Shown: positions 13,301 to 24,300 of the stretch, one piece after another | How positions within the stretch are numbered: the first letter of the stretch is position 1 | How the letters are laid out: the number at the start of each line of letters is the position of its first letter | Origin: Irpex lacteus | Taxonomy: Eukaryota > Basidiomycota > Agaricomycetes > Polyporales > Irpicaceae | Assembly: GCA_001986395.2 (NCBI GenBank) | Contig: MQVO02000007.1 | Location: 806,001-870,000, forward strand | Reading direction: 5' to 3' | DNA: 64,000 nucleotides | The notes under the pieces: generated by a model | Database searches by the model: none | What the model saw: only the letters and a program-made list of their open reading frames with translations | Told to the model about the DNA's origin: nothing | Program-made: the position numbers and the translations under genes

Positions 13301-15803
13301 ATACGCGAGCATCTCCAAAAGAGAATCCGAGACGAGAATTATGCGTGCTTTGGTGCTGCCGCCTTTCGTATTTGCCCTGTGTTCATGGTAATAGGTGAAC
13401 GCGACTCAAGACACCGTGAACGTTGTAGCATCAGTCATGATCCACAAGACATGACCTTGGTGGCTCTCGAGTCGCGTTTACGAATGCTGTGGCAGCAACT
13501 CCATATATATCAATGGGCAACTGTCTTCGAGAGACGCAACGAGTTTGCGAAGCAACGAAGGTGCGAATTCTTCTAGCCATCCTAGTAATCGTCTATCTTA
13601 CAAAGAATGTATCATAGACGTTGGATCTCCCGCCTGTACGAAAGTTACTTCCCCATCCATTATAAGGCAGGATCAGCGCTCGATGTAGATCTTACTACAA
13701 TCCCGGAAGCAAACCGGGGTGTACAGATTATGCTGGAATGGATCCATGACTTACTTCTTAGCGAAGACTTTGCTAGGATCCACCCTCCTGGCTTCCTGAC
13801 TTTCATAGCGGAGGCCGTGACGCTTTCCTTGAGATTCGAGAAGAGCGGCGGCTTACAGTACTTGAAGCGTGCTCCTTGCATAACCAGGGATCGACCTGAG
13901 GCATATATCCGCGAAGGTGGCAAGTATATCGTATGGGACCTCCTGGATTTTCTGGGCCGTACAAGTGTGGCCTCATTGTCATTCGGTGTTCATTTCGTCA
14001 AGTGTGTCACAATGCATTTTTCAGACTAATTTGAAGCTGATTTCCCGTGCTTCGTTAGGAACGTCTGTGAAAGGCAGCTTCCGATCGATGCAAACGTCCT
14101 TTGCCACATCGTTGAACTGCTGTGTGCGGCATACTCAATTGGACATCGCGTGCGAGTATCTGGCTCGCTTCACGATATCACGTTGAGCAGAAGACTTCTC
14201 TCCCAGTTGCACGCAGACGAAACGTTGAAGGCGCAAGATCATCGCATGCTCTGGCAGTTTGTTGGGACGATGTCATCTCTTCTTCGAGAGCTGTACAGTG
14301 GCTCCTCAGGTCAAAACGTCTTTGGAGTTCCTTAGCATAACACTGATTACTCTGGGCTAGGCTTCTTACTTCACAATCAATCGCCGCGAATCGACTACCT
14401 AGTCCGTCACATATTCGTTATGCGAATGTGGGTTTCTGTATGCTTGTTGTGGCGTGAGCGTTCTTCTGATTTATTTCCTTGATATTCAGTTGCAAGAGTT
14501 TCACTCTCCGTAAGTATTTTCTCCCGAGACCTGCGGCGTAATAAGTTGACTGTTTCGCGATTCAGTTGGATACAACATCAACGATCCACGATTGCACCAA
14601 ATGATCCTATACCAGATCGCTTCCTTCAAGAGTCCAGACGGGAGATACTCCAATATCTACCAACGGTAAGCATGCAGTACTCGACTATACGAATTCAACT
14701 ACTGATGATTTCTTTGACAGTTATATCAATGCTTCTTCATGGATCGAACTGAAACGTGCAGTTCGGAGCACTGGCATGTTCGATAAAAACACGCCGGAGG
14801 AGCTGACTCATCTTCGCGATGCTACTAAGGTCTCTGGCACTCCGCATGAGGAATATGGGACGCGTTCTGTGCTATTCGCGACAGTTAGCGAGATCCCCAC
14901 CCTCCTACAAGGTGCCGCCAGTCCTAATCCGAGGGCTGCACCGATCCGTCAGGGTCTGCAATCCACACATGCTCCTTCAGCCTCAGGGGATGCAAACGTC
15001 AACGTCACCTTTGTTCACCCGCTGGCTGAGCATAGCGACACAGAGGGAACTGCCTCGGAGTCAGTCGATGCTCATTTGGAAAATTCGGAGGTGGACGAGG
15101 GCGCTGCCTCGGAGGATAAGGACGCCGATCTAGCCCGGCACACCGAAACTGCGCCAACGGCTGACGAGATCGGTGCTGCGAAGCTTTTTGCCACTTTGTA
15201 CCGTGGAAAGTCGGCTCACAAGAGGTCTGCTATTGAGAATGGAGAGGTTACAGAATCCGATCAGCTGTATCGATCCTACCAAGCCAGTCCTCTCCTCGGG
15301 AAGATGCCACGGCGATACAAGCTTCTGTTCCTCGGCCCTCTTCCCCTTGCTTTCCTTGCATTACGAGCCATGGCCGTCCACGTCGCGAATGCCAAGTCTC
15401 AAGCGAAAGCTCGTTTGACTAAAGTCTCGCATTCCATGTACGAAAAGGTTGCCGCGCAGATCAAAGAAGCAAAGTAAGCAATAGTCGTGGTCTTGAGAAT
15501 CAGTGTGTATGAAATCGCGACTGATGTAACTCCCCTAGCTCGATTAATCGGCGAATTCAACAGTTGAAGAGCATACTGGAGCCGAAATCGGAGTTCCATG
15601 CAACGTCCTCGGAGGCACAGCTGCGCACATATGTACAAGACGTTGCCGAGATCGCTGCCAAATACCCATCTACGATTCATGGCAAGGAGTGGGAGCTGAA
15701 GACCGCTGTGAAAGGAATAGTCCAGGAGCCGAAGAAACCTACGAGCATAAGGCGCGAGAGACCTGCCTTAGTTGATGATATCGACGGCTACGAAGCATAC
15801 TGA
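7331..15803 (+). CDS. UvrD-like helicase/TPR giant protein, copy 2
   Basis: A complete, many-exon gene for a protein of roughly 2,000 residues. The first exon starts at ATG 7331 and encodes LLQDEIALENAVGVLEGHL, which matches the start of copy 3. The P-loop GRSGTGKTTT is split by an intron (9512-9529 and 9583 on). Other SF1 motifs: YIDEAQDN (about 10690), AGDTAQTIS (about 10828-10854), NYRSHGG (about 10947-10967), LYESKGLEFND (about 11399-11430) and YVAITRARQNLWI (about 11694-11730). The set points to a working UvrD-type ATPase. TPR-like helices follow (11870-12800), then a degenerate CCCH position (about 13375-13442), an IQ-like basic segment (LFATLYRGKSAHKR, about 15184) and a hydrophobic helix (about 15320-15360). 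The stop is TGA at 15801-15803. Intron positions agree with copies 1 and 3 wherever compared. Substrate and partner are unknown; a nucleic-acid role is inferred from the helicase core. Confidence 0.88.
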
Positions 15804-16006
15804 AGGGAGAGAAGAGGCATGGGGCAGGATACAGTATGGCTCTAGCACCACTAGTTTCGGTTTCTGTATTTGTATAATTGTATCAGCACGCACCGTGGAT
15901 GACGTACCTTCCGCTGTAAAGGTTTTAGCCACACAAAAGGGGTATCAAGACAGTTGGTTCATGCAGAAGAGCATAGATATTGCGAGCTGTCCCATCCTTT
16001 GCTTAT

Positions 16007-17603
16007 CTACCTGAACGTAAGCCACGCCTGCTCTGCCACAGCCAAAACCATCGACCGCTCCATTTCCTGCAGACCTCCATGAGATCTACATATCCTCTGT
16101 TGACCTCCAGAACTGTCAGTAGGTGTCAGGCGTAGCAGTCTCGCCAGAGAGGCGCATATCGCTTCTGCCATGGTCTTGTGATGCATCGCTTGACATAAGT
16201 AGCTCGGTTCTGACGAGTTGGCGTGTGGCGGATCGACTCGAAGTTCGTCCTATAAGCCGTATGTGTTCGTATAATCGAAAGGATTTAGATGAGGGACTTA
16301 CAACATTCGCGTCGTGATCCCCTCCCAGGTTCGTATTACGAGGCGGAGGCTCTGTTGCGTGAGGGAAGAGCAATTTGACTGATAAAGCGGCTGAGGCTGG
16401 TATCAGTAGGTGCATGAGGCTACATAGGTACCATAGTGCGTCTTTACGAGCGAGTCTTCCTTCAATCTGGGAAAGGAGAGATGTTGTGCGAGCAGAAGAG
16501 TTGCTGGAAGACGGGTTGTGGCTTTCCTGTCCATCCGCGGAGACAGAGGTGTCATCGTCCGAAAAGACGCCATACAGACGCTCCATTTCTGAGCAAGCGG
16601 CAAGAAGGAGATTGTCGAATATGCCTTGTATACTAAAGGATAGATGGACGCTGGTCGGTAAGGAGAAGGAGGCAGCGATGTTCTGAAGTGAATCTGTTGC
16701 GTTCTGAAAGAAAGCTAGTACATGAGTCCGCAAGTCGTCACTGGTCGTATCCTGTTTCTGCGAAGCGTTATTCTTCCTTTCCTTGAGAGAGCTGGAAGTA
16801 GGTCCGAGAGCCGCAGCAATCTGCGCGCGTGATAGGATAGCAAAAGAGCGCACAAGAGGTACCAGTAAAGTCATCGATAGCTGACCAAAGAGTGCATCCA
16901 GCCTGTCCGAGGACTGAGCTCGCACTGCTTTCTTGCGTTTGCCCTTCAGCTTTGAGCCAGCTGCAAAATGCAACCTGGGAATTATTGTAAAAATCCGATC
17001 TAGTAGTGTTGACAAGTCTTCTACGAGCTGGGGCTTGTGTCGCTCCGAGTCACCGTCTGTCGATAGCATAGATGTCAAGGTTGTCGCAAGCATGGCAAGG
17101 GAGCGCTCTGTGACGACAAGGAGAGTCTGGATTTCATCCTCGGATATGTCGTCCTGACGCGATGTTATATCATCAAGCAAGTACAGTCTCGAAAGTAGAC
17201 TGTCAGAGCCGCACAAGCTGGGCAGTCTGAGAGCTTGCGACGACCCATGAGAGCGAGGTTGTGGTGGGTCCTGTGCATTCGGCTTCTTTTTCTTCTTTTT
17301 CGGACCGCCAGAAGTCACTGCGGCAGAGGATATAGAAGCTTCCAGAGACTCTGTGACCTGTGAGGTTGTTGCTACGCGCAGTAGTAGAAGCTCTATTTGA
17401 GAATGGTATGAGTTTGACTTATCACAGTTGTAAGGGACGATAGAAGAGGACCAGACCTGCGTGCTCATCATCAAAGCTCTGTTGAAGGTCGTGCAATCTC
17501 TTCTCTAGTGCTAATGCCTTGTCCTCCCATTGTGTTTGCCGTTCACGATCGCCTTCATTCGCAGATCTAGTAGGAAAGTTCTCCAGTAGAACCTGAACAT
17601 ACG
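16007..17603 (-). CDS. Unrecognised protein with helical regions and a basic KKKKKK patch
   Basis: I do not recognise the family. A 452-codon minus-strand reading frame crosses what looks like an intron (16250-16301, starting GTAAGT). Removing it replaces a short tail with about 80 more sensible residues ending at TAG 16007-16009 (final residues EQAWLTFR). A second intron (17393-17456) joins an upstream exon rich in charged residues (ALEKRLHDLQQSFDDEHA), which suggests a short coiled coil near the N-terminus. The total is about 490 residues. The middle holds a GGPKKKKKKP patch and several hydrophobic helices, with no signal peptide or clear membrane span. The start is uncertain because no in-frame ATG was found in the first exon, so another upstream exon is likely. 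The gene is convergent with helicase copy 2 and divergent from copy 3, which it separates. Confidence 0.6.
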
Positions 17604-18385
17604 CTATAAGTTGGCATGCGGGTCAGTTTGGATACCTTATATAGAAGGAAAGATGCGACATTCGAAGGATCGCTCTATTGGTTTATATCTCAGAGCAATC
17701 AACGCCTGCCAGCGTGAGCCATAACAAGCATATATTCAGCAAACTTCGCGTAAATGACATGATCTGATCTCTTACAATGGTTATTCGAATTCTGTTCGAC
17801 ATAAGCATCCCCGTAAAATTGAATGGAGAATGTCATCGCTTCAAGCTTCTTCAAGTTGGCGTGGCAAGTACAACAAAGTATGGCCGCAACAACTTGTTGA
17901 AGTTGCAACTCCGAGAAGTGAGCTTACATAAGCTCACTCCGAATGGGGCAATCGTCAAACGTGACGCGTGACAGACACGTCACAGAATGCGCCGCACGCC
18001 GGCGCCTCTTTGTAGCTTGCTTTTCACGACCACTGAGTACAGTACAGAGTACTGAGTACTGAGTTCTGGGCCTCTGGAATCGTGGCCAAGCATCTTCTGA
18101 TTCCTCTCAGCATCTTCTTGACAGGCTTGGATATATACAGAATTCGAGACGACTACATACGTCACAATAGACGTGCTGCACAACGAGAGCGGTCATACAA
18201 TTGACTTGGGAACCTTATATCCTCGAGGCAAATAACGCAAGCCCGAGCGAACCATACAAAGACGTCTTTCAGACTGTTCTGATACGCAGTCCCACACGAG
18301 GCAACTCGAAAACGTTGCAGATACCTTTGTTGGAAACAACAGTGAGGGTAGCACTTACTTGCCACTGGCAGAGACCCCTACACTC
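17604..18385. other. Divergent intergenic region before helicase copy 3
   Basis: No gene was recognised. The region must hold the 5' exon or promoter of the minus-strand gene on its left and the promoter of helicase copy 3 on its right. A short tandem of 'cagtac / gagtact' repeats lies at about 18037-18062. Confidence 0.5.
18211..18234 (+). promoter_or_regulatory. Conserved block upstream of helicase copy 3
   Basis: The block starts AACCTTATATCCTCGAGGC and is the partner of the block at 7111-7134 upstream of copy 2. It contains the same CTCGAGGC core followed by an AATA run. The position is consistent with a promoter-proximal element, but it could be a leftover of the ancestral 5' leader. 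Confidence 0.4.
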
Positions 18386-21300
18386 ATGCAGCGAGAGACG
18401 ATGCAATCCGAACCTCCCAGGCTAGTTATAAAAGACACAGTGCCATCGAAGAAAATGCACCAGCGTCTTGACCTCGATGCCCTCGATTCTGCAAAGCTGC
18501 AGGATGAGATAGCCCTCGAGAACGCGCTCCGCGTCCTCGAGAGCCATCTCGAAAATCCAGCAGTCGACCAGGAGGCCATTATGAGAGAGTTTGCGGGAGT
18601 ACAGAACCTTTTCGAGTTTGTGGCTGCGGGTGAGTTCTACCAGTACTGATCTTGTGATTTCACTCTTGACGGAATTGTGGCGATAGGGGTGAACGACCGA
18701 GCGGCGAGTGCCATGAAAGCGCACCTCGCCGACCGTTTCCCCCTCAACGCAGCGTCGTTTGAGACATCCCTCGCATGTCTCCTGCTAGGACAGCTATCGC
18801 TGTACTTCTGGCACCAGGAATACCCACTACCAGGCCTGGACGAGTGTCATATCTCTGTAGACTTGACGAGGTCCGCTCTCAAGGCCTTGTCGCTCATGAA
18901 CTTCGCCGCGGAGGCTAAAAGCCCAGTGTCAGACGATGTGGACGATGAGTTCGAGGGGTTCTTCAGAGTGAAGAAGACTAAGCAGCGAGATAGGAAGAAG
19001 AACAGGCGCGGCTTAGGAGCTAGAACCGCATCAATAGACGCAAAACCGTTCGAGAGATTGCACGTGGAAGTTCCTCGCTCAGCAGAGGAAGCGATGGTTC
19101 TCGAGGAGAAACTACTGGATGACCAGAAGGGTATTTTGATGGTGGGTACCACGCATCTTCACTCCTGCTGTGAGCTAATCTATCGCAGCATTATCTTGAT
19201 GTCCTTCGTAAGCCGGAACTGGCTCCTATCTTCATTCAAGCATATCTCAAGGCTGGCGTCGTATCTGCAACGAATGAAGAGGTGGACAGCTCCGCGCAGG
19301 TTCTTGGTGCAGATTCGACGAATATCGTGCAGCAAGCAGACGTACCTGAAGGTTATCCCAATATCCAGCCCATGAAGGCCGCGCTATACTTCGACTCTGT
19401 CGAAGGTTTTGGCGCTTGGCCCATTCTTATTTCGACACGCGCGGATAAGAACTTACGTGAAGCCAAGCGTGATGACCAGAAGACTTTTCGAATCTATCTC
19501 AAAAAGATCAGGTTGGGATCACGTTATTGTTTTTGCGATGCTATTACTCATTTGGTGTGCAGGGAGCTTTCGAATGGCCATTTTTCCGATGATAACCAGA
19601 AGCGGTTGACTGGGTCTGACAATGACGTCCCGATATATGAGGCGAAGATGACAAGGGATACCCGTCTCGTCGTGCGTAGTTGATTTCCACCTTTCTTTTC
19701 GTCCAGTGCTCAACTCCTAATTCAACTCAATTTTGTATAGTATCAAGTCGATTGCATCAAAGAGTTCGGGGTAGACGTATGTTATAACTCTGCACATCTA
19801 TTTGCTTTTCGTTTGATGTCACTAAGCTTCATTGTTCGTGCCTTTAGGTCGAGCGACAAGGTGAGCTGGCGCATGGTCAATCCCTTGAAATCGCATCTCA
19901 CAACCTCCTTAGTTCTCCGTATTTTTGGAATCTACACCCACGCACAGCTGGGCAGGAACTTCTGGGATGCAGTCAGCAAGCACCTCTCGGGAAAAGGCAA
20001 AGAGTATAAGAAGCGGTGCGTCATTTTCTTACTCTTCTTTTTCAGACTGCGACATCATGCTCATATGGACTATCGTGATGTAGATGCGTGCACCGAACCG
20101 AACCAGCCAACAAAGGAGACAAAGTCTACGCACCGGCGACTTTCCCGCCTAACGCCGACGTCGGAGAGCCCGTTTCGCCGACGAATATGCCTGATCTGGG
20201 GCCTGATGAGCAGCAAGAGGTAAAGAAATCCAGTATTCTCTCATACCATGTCAATTCACTCATTGACTGCGTCTCGTAGTTGCATTCACTCCTGGTGTGC
20301 GTTGCTATAAACTTGACCTCTATCATTGACTACTAAACTACATTAATGTAGCCTTGAGAAGTTTGTAACATTTTCGCAGGTATGTGTATCTCTACCCTCT
20401 CCATGTGGTCTATGTCGACGCTAACTTTCGATGTACCAGGCACTGCTGCATAGTATGCATTGTTTTATAATATGGTATGCGCGTTTAGCTAACATCGTGT
20501 ACAGGTATTTTGGCGGATCAAGATGTCGCGCACGTCTTTCATATGTCGTCAGTTGCTAGCCCATTCCACTTAAGTCGTTATACTCATCTGCACTCCTTTC
20601 TAGACCCGCAGAACAAGATATAGTCAAACACGCAGGATCATGCTACGTCCTAGGTAGAAGTGGCACTGGGTACGTCATACGTTCTTGCGGATTCTGGGCA
20701 GCGTTGACCCATCTTTCGTAGGAAAACCACGACGATGCTCTTCAAGATGCTCGGTATCGAAAGAGCATACGAGAACTTGCGTCACGAATACGACGGCGAG
20801 CTCAACCGACCTCGCCAGCTATTTGTCACGCAATCTCGAGTTCTGGCAGAGAAGGTTCAGGAGTACTATGTTAAGTTAGCCATGTCGCAAGCGGCTGCTC
20901 AAAGGACTGCGGAAGAGTCGTCGAAGCTCGCTGCTCAACAGAAGGAGCAAGAAGAGAAGGGTCTCGTTGATCGGGACGAAGAAGAGTTTCATCACGGCAC
21001 GCTCCCGAAATCCTTCAAAGAGCTCAAGGACGAGCATTTTCCTTTGTTTGTTACGTTTGACCATGTGCGTAGGAACTCTTTGGTGTCTCGCTGCAAGTCT
21101 GACAGATATCTCCCTCTTTCTCTCTTAGCTTTGTCGTTTACTGGAAGCGGACTACAGGCAGTTGGACAGCAGGCTGGATGTCACATCTGGCGGTCAAGAC
21201 GAAGTACAAGCAGCAGGTAATACCGAAGTTGCAAGTGACTACATGCTGCAGCGGCGACAATCGTTCGTGTCTTATATAACGTTCGTCAACGAGTATTGGC

Positions 21301-24300
21301 CGCATCTTCCTCAGAGTCTCACGAAGAATCTCGGTATGCTGGCAAACTTGGTGATTCAACACCTTGTTAACGTCTTTCTCAGATCCCGCTCTGATTTTTG
21401 CCGAGTTCATGGGTAAATTCTTCAAAGCATCGCATGGATTGTCAGCTCACACGTGGCGTCTAGGTGTCATAAAGGGCTCTGAAGATGCCGTTCAAACCGA
21501 GAAGGGATATTTGGATCGAGAACAGTATCTGCAAGTCAGCCACCGCCAGCAGGGAACATTTGCTAGTCGTCGAGATGCTGTGTATGCACTTTTCCAGGCA
21601 TATCTGAAGATGAAACAAGAGCGCAGAGAGTGGGATGCTGCAGATAGGTATGTCCAGCCATAGCATGCTTGTGGGACATTTGGGTGTATCTAATAGTGTA
21701 CAGGACCCATGTTATGCTCCGGGGTCAGCGCGAGTTTGGAGTACCTGGACGGAAGATGGATTTCATGTGAGTATCTGTTCGTATGAAATCAATATCTTTC
21801 TAACCTGTTATGCTCTTAGCTATGTCGATGAAGCCCAAGATAATCTCCTAATCGACGCCCTGGGTACGCTTCCACTCATTACGATGACCATACACTGACT
21901 TTATTACCAGTGCTGCGATCGATGTGTAGTAACCCGGACGGCCTTTTCTGGGCAGGAGACACCGCACAAACCATCTCGGCAGGCAGTTCTTTCCGCTTCG
22001 ACGACTTAAAAGCGTTCCTTTATCGACTAGAGGTTTGTGGCTTTAGATTCTTTGCTCGATGACTACGCTTACAAGATTCTTTTCAATAGTCAAAAAACAG
22101 CGTTGTAGCGGAAAAGAAGCAACCTGCCGCATTCCAGCTCACTGTCAATTACCGTTCACATGGGGGAATCGTTAACGTCGCTCACTCAATTGTACAATTG
22201 ATCACTCAGCTCTGGCCGCATGCTATCGACTCTCTCTCCGAGGAACGCGGAATAGTCAATGGATTGAAACCCGTCTTCTTCAGTGGATGGAACCAGGACA
22301 CTGTTCATTACGAGCAGTTCCTTTTCGGTGCCTCGTGAGTTTTTCTGTGCAACGTCTTGGTGACGAGGTGATTTCATTGCCCGGACAATCACAGCGGAAG
22401 CCAGATCGAATTCGGTGCCCAGCAATGTAAATATTCCGTCCATCTAAAGTTGTGGTTACTAATAAAGCCCAAAACTAGGTATTCTTGTCCGAGACGATGC
22501 CGCCCGCGATAGGCTTCGGGACCAGGTAGGAGATATCGGTCTTGTTTTGTGAGTCCATCGTTGCATCTTTGCGGATCGTTGATGCTTAATACTGTGTAGG
22601 ACTTTATATGAGAGCAAAGGTCTCGAATTCAACGACGTGCGCCCTATGACACCGTTCTATACATGCATGCTCACTGAGCCTTTCTTGCAGGTACTGCTGT
22701 ACAACTTCTTTGAAGACTCCACAGTTGACGAAGCCAGATGGCGTGTCGTCTTGAATGCGTTACCAGCTCAAAAGCATCTGAAGTGCCCACAGTTCGACGA
22801 AACGCGCCATGCTGGAGTTTGTCGAGAGGTGCGGGATTGAATTCAGCTTCTCAGTGCAATGATTAAACTTTGATCATTAGCTCAAGTTCTTATACGTGGC
22901 CATCACCCGAGCAAGGAAGAATCTTTGGATCGCTGATTGCTCTGACAAGTGTGAAGCACTCCGAGTATGCTTTGCTCCTCCTTCATGTAGGGTGTATACC
23001 TGACTGAGATGATATAATAGACGTTCTGGGACGCGTACAACCTGGTGGACAACCTGTCTGCAGCAGATACCGTTCCCCGCCTTGCTACGACATCCACAGA
23101 AGAAGAATGGGCTGAAACGGCGAGAACACTCTTCGACAAGAGGCGCTATCTACAGGCTGCACGTTCATACGAGCGTGCAAATATGCCGCGCGAGAGAGAT
23201 GTTGCTCATGCATATTATCTTCGCGAACAAGCTCGTCAAATAGCTCGCAGCCGAGGGACGGTAGCCAATCCACGCAGATCAGCACTTATCGAGGCCGCCA
23301 ATGCATTCAACGAAGCGGCTCGTGAAGCCAGCTTGCGCTCAGAGAAATTGGCATATCATCGCATCGCTGGGGAATGCTATTTTGAAGCAGAAGAGCTCTA
23401 CAAGGCTGCGAAGGCCTACCTCCTCGCCGAAGACTACACTCGAGCGGCTCAGGTGTTCCGACAAGGCGGTTATTTCGATGATGCAGTGGATGCCATCGAG
23501 AATCACAGAAGCCGTATTCCACCTCAGGAGGTAGACAGTATCCTGAATGTCGCAAAGCTACACTATCTAAAGAACCAGGACTTGGAGTCAGTTTCTCGCC
23601 CTTTATATTGTGCCACGCCTGACCATGAGCTCTTGACGCAGCCGCGCTACCCATCTATTTGCCGACATCGAAGAGGCCTTGGAATATATGTCGGACTATG
23701 GATTTGATGTTGCACGAGTGACTCTTCTTGAGCAATATGGTAGATTCAGTGACGCTGCTGATATCCATCTCCAAGAAGGCCGCGCCATCGACGCTATTCG
23801 TCTCTTCTTGAAGGATACCCAGAACTCGAAGTCCATCAAACGTGCTGCAGAAACCGTCTTGCAAGGGCTATGGAATGAGCTTTCATTCGCTGTCACTGTG
23901 CCTTCTCAAGGAAGCGTCGCACGATCCCAGCTCGACCAACTGCTTGCTTTGTCGCGGCGACTTACATCTTCCTCGATCTCACTTTCGCCTGTCTCACTCG
24001 ATGAAGTAAGTCCATAGATCTCTCCAAGTTTCCATTGGTGGACCCTCACCGGTTTCTATAGTTGGTTATGTTCCGTGCCATGGCCGACGGCGATTCTAAT
24101 CTCTTGAGGTCACTTTCCCATAAATTCATCGAAGCCCACAGTCATTCAACCGCCGCACTACTCTGTCTCGATTTTGTCTTCCAGAAGGCAATGAACATCC
24201 AGATTGCGCCAGCAGAGGTTGTGCTTCAGACATTGCAGAACTTTGCCACTTTCACCCGTGAAATGCAGAACCTGCTTTCCCAGCCAGAGCCATTATTACA

